From Streptosporangium amethystogenes (lineage in GTDB: Bacteria > Actinomycetota > Actinomycetes > Streptosporangiales > Streptosporangiaceae), in the NCBI RefSeq assembly GCF_000721075.1, contig NZ_JOEQ01000004.1, forward strand, positions 62,001 to 126,000: a stretch of 64,000 nt of DNA. The letters are read 5' to 3'. Under the pieces are notes generated by a model. The model searched no databases. It saw only the letters and a list, made by a program, of their open reading frames with translations, and was not told the DNA's origin. A program made the translations under genes and the position numbers. Positions 18,219 to 26,369 of this stretch are shown here, in pieces; position 1 is the first letter of the stretch; every line of letters begins with the position of its first letter.

Positions 18219-18746
18219 ATGGCCGCCGTGGCAACCACCCTCAGATCTCTGCTGCTGACCGCGACCGGATCCATCACCGTGCTGGGAGCGGTGCTGACCA
18301 TCAGGGCGGTCCCTGCCGGTCAGGCCGACGCGCCGCCGGCGTCCGCCCCGTCCCCTGCCGTGACTCCGAAAGGAGGCACGTTCGTGCCTCCTTGGACCCC
18401 GCTCCTGCCCGGGACTCCGGCGCGGACGGGAGCACCCGCCCCGCCGGAGACAGTCGGGCCGCCGGGGACCGCCTCACGGCTCGGAACCCCCGTCCTGCCC
18501 GAGGCGCCGATCCTGCCGGGAGCCGCCCAGGCACCGGAGATCCCCGCACCCCCGGGAGCACCCACGCGGCTCACCTACCCGCCGTACGATCCGTCGGCCG
18601 GGATGCCGTGGTGGGAGCACTACTTCGGACGTACCCCGAGCAGTTCGAGCACGGCCACCAGGATGAACCCCGCGACGATGATCACCCAGATCCACCTGGC
18701 ACGCGCGTGGAAGGGTCCATCGCTCATTTCTGACCGGGGAGCTTGA
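18219..18746 (+). CDS. Possible secreted Pro-rich protein (doubtful)
   Basis: This 175-codon frame starts with a signal-like hydrophobic stretch (LLLTATGSITVLGAVLTI), then continues as a Pro/Ala/Gly-rich linker and ends with YDPSAGMPWWEHYFG before running into antisense coding DNA. Codon third positions are GC-rich in the first two thirds, which argues for coding. However, there is no ribosome-binding site at 18219, and its 3' end overlaps the small membrane-protein gene and the ffh stop on the other strand. I do not recognise a family. It may be real, with its true stop region overlapping, or a chance frame. Confidence 0.3.
   Translation: MAAVATTLRSLLLTATGSITVLGAVLTIRAVPAGQADAPPASAPSPAVTPKGGTFVPPWTPLLPGTPARTGAPAPPETVGPPGTASRLGTPVLPEAPILPGAAQAPEIPAPPGAPTRLTYPPYDPSAGMPWWEHYFGRTPSSSSTATRMNPATMITQIHLARAWKGPSLISDRGA
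18620..18727 (-). CDS. 35-residue single-span membrane protein coupled to ffh
   Basis: The ATG at 18727 overlaps the ffh stop as ATGA, and the frame runs 35 codons to TAG. The protein starts MSDGPFHARARW, has one strongly hydrophobic helix (WIWVIIVAGFILVAVLELL) and ends GVRPK, so it is a predicted single-span membrane protein with a basic N-terminal side. The hydrophobicity pattern, the coupling and the GC-rich third positions support a real gene. A role in co-translational targeting is a guess from location alone. Confidence 0.7.
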   Translation of the reverse strand: MSDGPFHARARWIWVIIVAGFILVAVLELLGVRPK

Positions 18747-20283
18747 ACTTCGAGGGGTCGAAGCCCGGCGGCAGCTCCAGGCCAGGAGGCAGCTGCTGCC
18801 GGGAACCGAGCTTGCCGAGGAGGCCGTTCCCCGCCGGGGGTGCGGGCTCGCCGGACTTGTCGGGGGCGGCCTTGCCGAGCGCCGCCTTGCGCGGGTCACC
18901 GCTGACCCTGCGTCCCTTGGCCGCCTTCTTCTGCGCGGCCTTGGCCCCCTTGCGGCCACCGGGCATGCCGGGGATGCCCATGCCGCCGGCCATCCGCTTC
19001 ATCATCTTCTGAGCGTCGAAGAAGCGGGTGACCAGGCCGCTCACCTCGGTCACCGTCACACCGGAGCCCTTCGCGATACGGGCACGGCGGGAGCCGTCGA
19101 TCATCTTCGGATTGTGACGCTCGGCAGGGGTCATGGAGCGGATGATGGCGGCGATCCGGTCGAGGTCGCGGTCGTCCACCTGGTTCAGCTGATCACGCAT
19201 CTGCCCCATGCCGGGCATCATGCCGAGCAGGTTCTTGATCGGGCCCATCTTCTGGACCATCATCATCTGCTCGAGGAAGTCCTCCAGGGTGAAGCCCTCG
19301 CCCGAGGTGAGCTTGCTCGCCATCTTGGCGGCCTCGGCCTCGTCGAAGGTCTTCTGCGCCTGCTCGATCAGGGTGAGGATGTCACCCATGTCGAGGATGC
19401 GGGAGGCCATCCGGTCCGGGTGGAAGGCGTCGAAGTCCTCGAGCTTCTCACCGGTGGACGCGAACATGATCGGCCTGCCGGTGATGTGGCGGACCGACAG
19501 TGCGGCGCCACCGCGGGCGTCGCCGTCGAGCTTGGTCAGTACGACGCCGTCGAAACCGACACCCTCCATGAACGCCTGGGCCGTGCTGACGGCGTCCTGG
19601 CCGATCATCGCGTCGACGACGAAGAGGACCTCGTCGGGCGAGACCGCGTCGCGGATGTCCGCCGCCTGCTTCATCAGCTCCTGGTCGATGCCCAGGCGGC
19701 CCGCGGTGTCGATGATGACGATGTCGTGCTGCTGCCGCTTGGCGTGGTCGATCGACTGGCGGGCCACCGCGACCGGGTCGCCGACGCCGTTTCCCGGCTC
19801 GGGCGCGTAGACCGCGACGCCCGCGCGCTCGGCCACGACCGAGAGCTGCTGTACCGCATTGGGCCGCTGGAGGTCGGCGGCGACCAGCAGCGGCGTGTGG
19901 TTCTGCTCACGCAGCCAGCGGGCGAGCTTGCCGGCCAGGGTCGTCTTGCCCGCACCCTGCAGGCCCGCGAGCATCACCACGGTCGGCGGGTTCTTGGCAT
20001 AGCGGAGCCGCCGGGTCTCGCCGCCGAGGATCTCGATGAGCTCGTCATTGACGATCTTGACGACCTGCTGCGCCGGGTTCAGCGCCTGGGAGACCTCGGC
20101 GCCGCGGGCGCGCTCCTTGACCTGGGCGACGAACGCCTTGACCACGGGCAGCGCGACATCGGCCTCGAGGAGCGCGATGCGGATCTCGCGGCAGGTCGCG
20201 TCGATGTCGGCCTCGGAGAGCCGACCCTTGGATCGAAGGGAGGAGAAGACCGATGTCAGCCGGTCGGAAAGCGTCTCGAACAC
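18724..20283 (-). CDS. ffh: Signal recognition particle protein Ffh
   Basis: Ffh binds signal sequences of nascent membrane proteins and 4.5S RNA and targets ribosomes to FtsY. The 519-residue protein has the N-terminal helical bundle, the GTPase motifs GLQGAGKTTLAGKL, DTAGRLGID and TKLDGDARGG, and a Met-rich M domain (MMMVQKMGPIKNLLGMMPGM and MMKRMAGGMGIPGM). A basic C-terminal tail ends the protein. It starts with GTG at 20283. In Streptomyces, glnD lies close to ffh; here 32.5 kb of other genes separate them. Confidence 0.97.
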   Translation of the reverse strand: MFETLSDRLTSVFSSLRSKGRLSEADIDATCREIRIALLEADVALPVVKAFVAQVKERARGAEVSQALNPAQQVVKIVNDELIEILGGETRRLRYAKNPPTVVMLAGLQGAGKTTLAGKLARWLREQNHTPLLVAADLQRPNAVQQLSVVAERAGVAVYAPEPGNGVGDPVAVARQSIDHAKRQQHDIVIIDTAGRLGIDQELMKQAADIRDAVSPDEVLFVVDAMIGQDAVSTAQAFMEGVGFDGVVLTKLDGDARGGAALSVRHITGRPIMFASTGEKLEDFDAFHPDRMASRILDMGDILTLIEQAQKTFDEAEAAKMASKLTSGEGFTLEDFLEQMMMVQKMGPIKNLLGMMPGMGQMRDQLNQVDDRDLDRIAAIIRSMTPAERHNPKMIDGSRRARIAKGSGVTVTEVSGLVTRFFDAQKMMKRMAGGMGIPGMPGGRKGAKAAQKKAAKGRRVSGDPRKAALGKAAPDKSGEPAPPAGNGLLGKLGSRQQLPPGLELPPGFDPSKFKLPGQK

Positions 20284-20321
20284 GTGATTGGCCAGCCTCT
20301 GCGCTACAGGTCTGCGACTCG

Positions 20322-20347
20322 ACCTCCCAGCCTATCCGCTGGGAGGT
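20322..20347 (-). terminator. Terminator at the end of conservon 1
   Basis: ACCTCCCAGC at 20322-20331 pairs perfectly with GCTGGGAGGT at 20338-20347 around a 6-nt loop. It lies between the cvnD1 stop (20369) and the ffh start (20283). It would stop leftward conservon transcripts before ffh. Confidence 0.65.
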
Positions 20348-20368
20348 GCGACTGACGCCCTCCCGGGG

Positions 20369-20782
20369 TCAGCGGCCCCAGCCGGGAACAGCCATCCGCG
20401 TGGTGAGCGCGTGCTCCACAAGCGTGATGAGCGTGGCCTTCACCGCGTCGCGCGAGCGGGCGTCGGTCTTGGAGATGGGGATGTGCGGCGCCAGCGTCAG
20501 CGCCTCGCGTACCTCCTCCTCACCGTGCAGGTAGGTGCCGTCCCACCCGTTGACCGCGACGACGAAGGGGAGCTTGGCCTCCTCGAAGTAGTCGATCGCC
20601 GGGAAGCTGTCGGCCAGCCTCCGGGTGTCGACGAGCACGATCGCACCGATCGCGCCCTTCACGAGGTCGTCCCATTCCGACACCGCCCCCACGAACGTGG
20701 TCTTACCTACACCGAATCCCCCGGCGACGACGATTTTCGTCGATGTCAGGCCGCCGCCGCGGCTAGAGCCTGCGAAGTCCAC
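20369..20782 (-). CDS. CvnD1: conservon small GTPase lacking both switch regions
   Basis: CvnD proteins are small Ras-like GTPases of the conservon signalling units. This 137-residue copy starts with GTG inside the end of cvnC1, as usual. It keeps the P-loop VAGGFGVGKTTFVGAVSE, but then jumps directly to WDDLVKGAIGAIVLVDTRRL. Compared with CvnD4 in this window, 60 residues are missing in frame, including the Thr-rich switch I (HKTTTT) and switch II (FGTPGQ). The frame is otherwise clean to its stop. It may be a locked nucleotide-binding scaffold or a decayed gene. Family members are normally about 195-200 residues. Confidence 0.85.
   Translation of the reverse strand: MDFAGSSRGGGLTSTKIVVAGGFGVGKTTFVGAVSEWDDLVKGAIGAIVLVDTRRLADSFPAIDYFEEAKLPFVVAVNGWDGTYLHGEEEVREALTLAPHIPISKTDARSRDAVKATLITLVEHALTTRMAVPGWGR
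20576..20674. repeat. 99-bp block identical to 30331-30429 (cvnD1 copy)
   Basis: These 99 bases are identical to those in cvnD2, whereas the flanks on both sides are clearly diverged. One end of the block coincides with the in-frame deletion junction of cvnD1. This points to gene conversion or a recent local exchange between the two conservons. Confidence 0.9.
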
Positions 20783-21221
20783 TGAGCACCCTTTCCAGCA
20801 GGTTGAGATCCGGCTTGCCCGCGTCCAGCTGAGGCTGATGCAACTGGATCAGACCCTCGGCGGCCATGTCGGCGACCAGGATCCGGGTCACGCCGAGCGG
20901 GATGCGGAGCATCGCGGAGATCTCAGCGACCGAACGCACTTGCCGGCACAGGGCACTGATTGCCTGATACTCCGGAGTGCGGGTGGATAAATCGTGATGT
21001 ATGGAGGTCGCCGAGGAGACCAGGGCCTCCAGGGCGAGTTGGGTCCGGGGGGCGGTACGCCCCCCGGTCACGGCATACGGACGGACGAGGGAGCTCTGCT
21101 CCAACGGCGCCGGCTGCATGAGATGCGAAGGCCCCGCCTGTTGCCGGTGGGGGTCGTCCATCGATTGGTAGGGAAACCCGCCGTGCGGGTCGCCCTCACC
21201 GGTCCAGCCGCGGCCTGCCAC
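20763..21221 (-). CDS. CvnC1: DUF742 protein of conservon 1
   Basis: The 152-residue protein has the DUF742 pattern: SLVRPYAVTGGRTAPRTQLALEALV, then the winged-helix-like segment VRSVAEISAMLRIPLGVTRILVADMAAEGLI, and the ending LLERVLSGLRRL. The N-terminal 40 residues are a variable Gly/Pro/Gln-rich arm. DUF742 proteins accompany CvnA kinases and are thought to link them to CvnD. It overlaps cvnD1 by 20 bases. Confidence 0.92.
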   Translation of the reverse strand: MAGRGWTGEGDPHGGFPYQSMDDPHRQQAGPSHLMQPAPLEQSSLVRPYAVTGGRTAPRTQLALEALVSSATSIHHDLSTRTPEYQAISALCRQVRSVAEISAMLRIPLGVTRILVADMAAEGLIQLHQPQLDAGKPDLNLLERVLSGLRRL

Positions 21222-21245
21222 GACAGCCTCCTAGCGTCATCGCCG

Positions 21246-21668
21246 TCACCGTGAGTGGGAAGACTGCAGTTCCGCGCGGACGGCCGGGGTCAGCACCTGA
21301 CCTGCCCGCTCGACGAGCAACGTCATCTGGTAGGCCACCAGTCCCATGTCACAGTCGGCGGCGGCCAGCACCGCCAGACAGGAACCGTCACTGATGGACA
21401 TGATGAGGAGCAGCCCTCGCTGCATCTCCACCACGGTCTGGGTGACCGCACCGCCTTCGAAAACCCGCGAGGCGCCCTGGGTCAGGCTGATCAGGCCGGC
21501 CGCGACCGCGGCCAGCTGGTCCGCCCTGTCCCTGGGAAATCCGTCGGAATACGCCAACGGCAGACCGTCCGCCGACACGACGACTGTGTGCGCCACACCT
21601 GGGACGTTGTTCACAAAGTCAGTGATCAGCCAATTGACCCCCCGGGCGGCCTGGCTCATTTCGCGCAC
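21246..21668 (-). CDS. CvnB1: Roadblock/LC7 protein of conservon 1
   Basis: The 140-residue protein is a Roadblock/LC7 domain, the fold that regulates small GTPases of the MglA type. It contains WLITDFVNNVPGVAHTVVVS, ADGLPLAYSDGF, GLISLTQGASRVFEGG and MGLVAYQMTLLVERAGQ. The GTG at 21668 is favoured because AAGGAGG lies seven bases upstream; an ATG three codons further in (21659) is possible. Its likely partner is the neighbouring CvnD. Confidence 0.93.
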   Translation of the reverse strand: MREMSQAARGVNWLITDFVNNVPGVAHTVVVSADGLPLAYSDGFPRDRADQLAAVAAGLISLTQGASRVFEGGAVTQTVVEMQRGLLLIMSISDGSCLAVLAAADCDMGLVAYQMTLLVERAGQVLTPAVRAELQSSHSR

Positions 21669-21702
21669 GTGTCATCCTCCTTGGCGACCATGATGAGCTC
21701 GC

Positions 21703-24700
21703 TCACCGGTCCTCCTTGTTTCCTTCAACGTCCCGGCCGAAGTCGGGATACGGCCGTCCGTCCGCGGCTCCGCCCCTGGCGGCCGCGCGGCCCTGCCGTA
21801 CGCCCTGCTGGAAGCTGGCCAGCCTGTTGCGCACCGCCTCCGGGGAGACTGTCGGCCGGAGCGCGGGGGTTTGGGGAGCCGCGCCCAGGTCGGGCGCGGC
21901 CGTACCGGGCACCAGGTTCGCCTTGGGCACCCGCTTGGGCAGCCCGGAACCGGTGATCCCGCCGAGTGAGGGCTCGCTGGCGGCCTTGGCCGCCTGCCAG
22001 CCCACGTCGGCGGGTGACGACCAACCGTTCCCCTGTGTGGGGGCGGCCTGCTGTGAGAGCTGAACGGTCTCCTGGACGGCCTGGGACGGCTGGGCCGTCT
22101 GGACCTCCTCGCCCCGTTCCTCGGCGGCCTGGACCGGCTCGACCTTCTTGAACCAGTCGGACTCGACGGCCGCGAAGATCGGCAGGAACTCCTCCTTCGC
22201 CTCCTCCATGGGCGAGGAGGCGGGGATCACCGGCAGCGGGCCGGTGTTGTCCGCCGTGTCGAACGGGCGCCGTCCGAACGGGCCGGAGTTGCCGCTGGAC
22301 GGCCAGCCTCCGGAGTCGCCGCCGCGGAACGAGGAACTCGACCAGACGTCGGAGCCGCCGTCCCTGCTCTGCCCGCCGGGCCAGACGGGGGCGTCACCGC
22401 GCGCGGGCGCGCTCGGTCCCCCCGACCACGTTCCGGCGTCGTTTCTGGACGGGGCGCCCTGGCCCTGGTGCCACGCGGTGGGGTCGGGCTGGGAGGCGTC
22501 CGGCCAGCCGTGACCGGGGGTGGCGCCGGGCGGCGGGAGCTGTCCCGGCCATGGGGTGTCGACGGGTGCCTGCCCGAACTGGCCGCCACCGAAGGGAGGC
22601 TGCGAGGCCTCGAAGGAGTTGAACTGCTGCCCCAGGTCGAAGGAGGCGAACGAGTTCTGATGGGCGGCCTCGAACGAGGCGAAGGACGGCATCTGGGGAG
22701 CCGCGGGGCTGGCCAGCACGGGCGGGCGTTCCATGGAGGCCATGGACCCGGCCCAGTCTCCGCTCTGCGGCATGGCACCGGGACCGCCTCCCGGGCGGGC
22801 GGTGACGGCGAGCAGGTTCTCCGGGAGCAGGACCATGGCGGTCAGGCCGCCGCTGTCCTGCTGCCTGAGCTGGACTCGGATGCCGTGCCGCAGGGCAAGG
22901 CGGCCGACCACGAACAGGCCCATCCGGCGGGAGACCGAGACGTCCACCACCGGCGGGTTGGCCAGTCGCCAGTTGGCCTGGGCGAGTTCCTCGGCGGTCA
23001 TGCCGATGCCGATGTCGGTCACCGAGACCATCACGCCACCGCCGTCGATGCGGTTGCTGGAGACGATGACCTTGGTCTCCCGGGGGGAGAAGGAGATCGC
23101 GTTCTCCACCAGCTCCGCGATCAGGTGGACGACGTCGTTGACGGAGGTTCCGGCCACGGCCACGCCCGCGGACAGCTGCAGGTCGACCCGCTCGTAGTTC
23201 TCGACCTCCGACAGCGAGGCGCGGACCACGTCGATGAGCGGGACCGGCTGGCTCCACCGGCGGGCGGGCTCCTGACCGGCGAGGACCAGGAGGTTCTCCG
23301 AGTTGCGGCGCATGCGGGTGGCGAGGTGGTCGAGGCGGAAGAGGCTGCCGAGCCGGCCCTCGTCCTGCTCGCCCTGCTCCAGGCTCTCGATGAGGGAGAG
23401 CTGGCGCTCCACCAGGGTCTGGCTGCGCCGGGAGAGGTTGACGAACATCGAGTTGACGTTGCTCCGCAGCGTGGCCTCCTGGCCCGCCAGTCGCACGGCC
23501 TCGCGGTGGACCTCGTCGAAGGCCCGGGCCACCTCACCGATCTCGTCGTCGGAGGCGACACCGATCGGGGTGATGTCCGTGGTCGAGACCTCGCCGCTCT
23601 CGCGCATGCTCTGGACGGTCTCGGGGAGACGCTGGCCGGCGATGGACAGCGCCTCGGTACGGAGCCTGCGCAGCGGCCTGACCAGCGACCGCGCCATGAT
23701 CGCGGTGACGATCAGGACGAAGATGAGCAGCAGCACGCTCAACCCGGCGGCGATCAGCGCGCCGCGCTGCTCCGACTCCTGCAGGACCCGGCTCTGCGTG
23801 ATGAGGGTATCGGCGACCTGCTCCTCGACCGCGCGCATGCGTTCGATGATGTCGCTGGAGGCGTCGAACCACGTCGTCTGGTCACCGAGTCCGGTCCTGG
23901 AGACGTCGACGTTCCTCAGCGGCTGGCCGTTGAGGGCCAGGAAGATGGCGCGGGCGCGCAGTGCCGCCGCGCGGTCCTTCTTCTGGCTGCTGACCGTGTC
24001 GTCGTAGAGCTGGCGCTGGGCGACCGAGGCCTCGGAGCGGAAGGTCGCGAGCTCGCTGTCGAACTGCGCCCGGGCGGCCAGCATGGCGTTGAGGCCTTCC
24101 GCGCTGAACCCCCTGACGGCGAGGGCGACGGCGAGGTTCGCCCGCTCCCTGGAGGCCTGTTCCTTGGCCCTGGCCAGTGCGGCGAACGCGGCGGCGCTGG
24201 CGGTGATCTCCTGGTCCGCGACGCCCTGAATGATCTCGTCGTGCAGGGCGAGCAGGTCCGTGATGGTACGGGAGTACGCGGCGATCGTGGGCTGGGCCGG
24301 TAGTTGGGTGGCCGTCGCCGCGTCACGCAGGCTCTTGAGCTCGTCGATGCGGCTGCGGATCTGCGTGAGCTCGTTCCTGCTCCGAGCCCCGAACGACTCG
24401 ATGACGCCGCTGTCGTTGATGACGCCGTTGATGCGGGTGCGCACCTCGCCGGCGACGCTGTCGACGCTTTCGTACTGCTTGCGTAGATTCGACTTGCCGG
24501 TGCTCAGCCGACCCTGGGCCACGTACCGGGCCGACAGGTCCCGCTCGACCTGTAGCTCGTCGACCAGGCGGCTCAGGCCCGCGGTGAGTTCGGCGGTGGT
24601 CCGCACGCGCTCGTACTCGGTGGCACTGCTGATCGAGGTGGTGACCCGCAGGCCACCCAGCACGATCGCGGCGGCCGTGGGGATGACGATGAGCGCGATC

Positions 24701-24882
24701 AGTCGCGATCTCACCCGCCAGTTCTTGAGCGCGAGCTTGCCGCCGTTCCTCGCAGAACTCTCGGAACCGGAGTCGTCCCGGTCCTGACCCGGGCCGCTCT
24801 GCGGCCGCCCCCCCTGGTTGTCGAATCCCAGGGCAGGTGCCAGCCCGGATTCGCGTTCGCTGGGGATTGACGCTGTCCTCAC
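21703..24882 (-). CDS. CvnA1: NIT-HAMP sensor kinase-like protein of conservon 1
   Basis: CvnA proteins are membrane sensor kinase-like ATPases that nucleate the conservon complex. The 1059-residue protein has a membrane helix at about 60-82, an extracytoplasmic nitrate/nitrite-sensing (NIT) helical domain to about 370, a second helix at about 374-396 and a HAMP domain. The H-box-like segment LDHLATRMRRNSENL and a HATPase domain with HLIAELVENAISFSP and DIGIGM follow. The last 370 residues are a disordered tail with the conserved motifs FLPIFAAVESDWF, LPKRVPKANLVPG and RNRLASFQQGVR. GTG at 24882 is chosen because AGGCCAGTGA is shared with cvnA2. The frame is open to 25023. Confidence 0.92.
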   Translation of the reverse strand: MRTASIPSERESGLAPALGFDNQGGRPQSGPGQDRDDSGSESSARNGGKLALKNWRVRSRLIALIVIPTAAAIVLGGLRVTTSISSATEYERVRTTAELTAGLSRLVDELQVERDLSARYVAQGRLSTGKSNLRKQYESVDSVAGEVRTRINGVINDSGVIESFGARSRNELTQIRSRIDELKSLRDAATATQLPAQPTIAAYSRTITDLLALHDEIIQGVADQEITASAAAFAALARAKEQASRERANLAVALAVRGFSAEGLNAMLAARAQFDSELATFRSEASVAQRQLYDDTVSSQKKDRAAALRARAIFLALNGQPLRNVDVSRTGLGDQTTWFDASSDIIERMRAVEEQVADTLITQSRVLQESEQRGALIAAGLSVLLLIFVLIVTAIMARSLVRPLRRLRTEALSIAGQRLPETVQSMRESGEVSTTDITPIGVASDDEIGEVARAFDEVHREAVRLAGQEATLRSNVNSMFVNLSRRSQTLVERQLSLIESLEQGEQDEGRLGSLFRLDHLATRMRRNSENLLVLAGQEPARRWSQPVPLIDVVRASLSEVENYERVDLQLSAGVAVAGTSVNDVVHLIAELVENAISFSPRETKVIVSSNRIDGGGVMVSVTDIGIGMTAEELAQANWRLANPPVVDVSVSRRMGLFVVGRLALRHGIRVQLRQQDSGGLTAMVLLPENLLAVTARPGGGPGAMPQSGDWAGSMASMERPPVLASPAAPQMPSFASFEAAHQNSFASFDLGQQFNSFEASQPPFGGGQFGQAPVDTPWPGQLPPPGATPGHGWPDASQPDPTAWHQGQGAPSRNDAGTWSGGPSAPARGDAPVWPGGQSRDGGSDVWSSSSFRGGDSGGWPSSGNSGPFGRRPFDTADNTGPLPVIPASSPMEEAKEEFLPIFAAVESDWFKKVEPVQAAEERGEEVQTAQPSQAVQETVQLSQQAAPTQGNGWSSPADVGWQAAKAASEPSLGGITGSGLPKRVPKANLVPGTAAPDLGAAPQTPALRPTVSPEAVRNRLASFQQGVRQGRAAARGGAADGRPYPDFGRDVEGNKEDR

Positions 24883-24929
24883 TGGCCTCCGCTGCCTCTC
24901 CTCGGATCGTCTGCTTGGAGGGGATCGCG

Positions 24930-25016
24930 TCACGCAATGATGTGCGAGTGACGCCGACGCATCCATGGGGTAGGGGTTATTGGAGCACAGCCGGATGAGT
25001 TCGGCCAACAGCACAT
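24930..25016 (-). CDS. Candidate Cys-rich leader peptide of cvnA1
   Basis: A 28-codon ORF starting MCCWPNSSGCAP ends at TGA 47 bp before the cvnA1 start. It has three Cys residues in the first ten codons. There is no clear Shine-Dalgarno sequence, and a TAGGAA element eight bases upstream of the ATG could be a -10 for a leaderless transcript. Support comes from the similar ORFs in front of cvnA2 and cvnA3. Confidence 0.4.
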   Translation of the reverse strand: MCCWPNSSGCAPITPTPWMRRRHSHIIA

Positions 25017-25382
25017 AACTCACATTTCCTACCGAACGGGTACATCACACCTGTAATCGGGCGGTGACTCTCCGCCCCGTAACCACAAACTTCCACAAAG
25101 TTGCGAAACAGATTTATTGACATCTCTGCTTATGCCCGCTATGCGGATCTATCCGTTGATTGATACGGATGTGACAACTGAGTGGCGTATGCCTGCTTTG
25201 TAGCTTCGGGGCGATAGGGGCGAAAGGGGTTATATTTGTAATTTGACTGATCTACTCCGCTACTCTGATCCGCGGTCGGCAAACCCCCCCTTGACCAACA
25301 TGCCTCCCGGGACCCCCTCCATGTCGCCCGATGAGTCACCGCGAGTTCCGGCAGGGGCGGTCAAATGCAGCTAAGGAGACCC
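25017..25382. other. AT-rich divergent regulatory region between cvnA1 and the ABC importer
   Basis: These 366 bp are visibly richer in A and T than the rest of the window and hold no convincing gene; a 66-codon minus-strand frame at 25139-25339 looks like chance. The region contains a plus-strand TTGACA-17-TATGCG promoter at 25117-25145. A 20-nt palindrome, ATCCGT-n8-ACGGAT, lies at 25151-25170, with CGGAT/ATCCG directly beside it (25144-25155). It probably serves both cvnA1 and the importer. Confidence 0.55.
25117..25145 (+). promoter_or_regulatory. Candidate sigma-70 promoter toward the ABC importer
   Basis: TTGACA at 25117-25122 and TATGCG at 25140-25145 are separated by 17 bp, close to the vegetative consensus. 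The 5' leader to the importer start at 25383 would be about 230 nt and would include the ATCCGT/ACGGAT palindrome, a likely operator just downstream of the start of transcription. Confidence 0.45.
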
Positions 25383-26369
25383 ATGAGGTTCACACTTGCG
25401 AGCCGGGCCGTCATCGCAGGAGTCACCGCCGCCCTGGTGCTGAGCGCCTGCGGAGGTTCCGACAAGTCCACTGACACCACCGCCGCGAACGCGGGCGGTC
25501 TGGAGAAGACTCAGATCAAGATCGGCGCGCTGCCGATCCCTGACTCCGCCGCGCTCTACATCGCCAACAAGCGGGGCTTCTTCAAGGAGGAGGGGCTCAC
25601 CGTCACCATCGAGCCGGTGCCCGGTGGAGCCCAGGCCCAGCAGTCCCTCATCGGCGGTTCCCTGGACGCCACCCAGACGAACTACGTCTCCGCCTTCCTC
25701 GCCGTCGCGGCCGGCAACAAGATGAAGATCATCTCGGACCTCTACCAGGCCGCTCCGAACTCGTTCAACCTCATGGTGCCCAAGGACTCCTCGATCAAGA
25801 CGCCCGCCGACCTCAAGGGCAAGAAGATCGCGGTCAACAGCCTCAAGAACATCGGCACCCTGGCGGTCACCTCGGTGCTCAAGACGCACGGCCTCACCGA
25901 GGCCGACGTGCAGTTCCTGGAGTTCCCCTTCCCCGAGATGGGTGCCCAGCTGGCCAACAAGACCGTCGACGCGGCCTGGATGACCGAGCCGGCCCTGACC
26001 GCGGTGCAGAAGAACCTCGGCGCCCAGAAGCTCGCCGACACGATGGTCGATTCCACGGCGGACTTCCCCATCGCCGGCGTGATCGTCATGGAGAGCTACG
26101 CCACCGAGAACCCCAAGACCGTCGCCGCCTTCCAGCGGGCGATCGCCAAGGCCCAGCAGATCTCCGCCACCGACCGCAAGGCCGTCGAGGAGATCCTGCC
26201 GACCTACACCAAGATCGACGCTGCGACCGCCGCCGTCATCACCCTCGGGTCCTTCCCGACCAGCCTTGACGAGACCCGCCTTCAGCGCGTCGCCGACCTG
26301 ATGGTCGAGCAGGGCTACCTGAAGAGCCCGATCCAGGCCAAGACCCTCCTTCCCGGAAACCTCGGGTGA
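25383..26369 (+). CDS. ABC importer substrate-binding lipoprotein (NMT1/SsuA-like)
   Basis: The 328-residue protein has a lipoprotein signal (AALVLSACGG, Cys at the lipobox). The binding fold shows IKIGALPIPDSAALYIANKR, GFFKEEGLTVTIEP and GSLDATQTNYVSAFLAVA, the pattern of the family that binds sulfonates, nitrate, taurine or thiamine pyrimidines. The substrate cannot be decided from sequence. The ATG at 25383 is chosen because AAGGAG lies just upstream. The next gene starts inside its stop codon. It is divergent from conservon 1. Confidence 0.9.
   Translation: MRFTLASRAVIAGVTAALVLSACGGSDKSTDTTAANAGGLEKTQIKIGALPIPDSAALYIANKRGFFKEEGLTVTIEPVPGGAQAQQSLIGGSLDATQTNYVSAFLAVAAGNKMKIISDLYQAAPNSFNLMVPKDSSIKTPADLKGKKIAVNSLKNIGTLAVTSVLKTHGLTEADVQFLEFPFPEMGAQLANKTVDAAWMTEPALTAVQKNLGAQKLADTMVDSTADFPIAGVIVMESYATENPKTVAAFQRAIAKAQQISATDRKAVEEILPTYTKIDAATAAVITLGSFPTSLDETRLQRVADLMVEQGYLKSPIQAKTLLPGNLG

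Noticed and set aside
22468..24303. 611-codon plus-strand frame opposite cvnA1, and similar long antisense frames opposite cvnA2, cvnA3, cvnA4, glnD and amtB
   Set aside because: Such frames are an expected by-product of high GC at third positions. They are rich in Arg, Gly, His and Ala and match no family, while the minus-strand genes are certain.
25139..25339. 66-codon minus-strand ORF in the AT-rich region upstream of the ABC importer
   Set aside because: It has no ribosome-binding site, no recognisable family and atypical codon use, and it overlaps the promoter and palindrome region.
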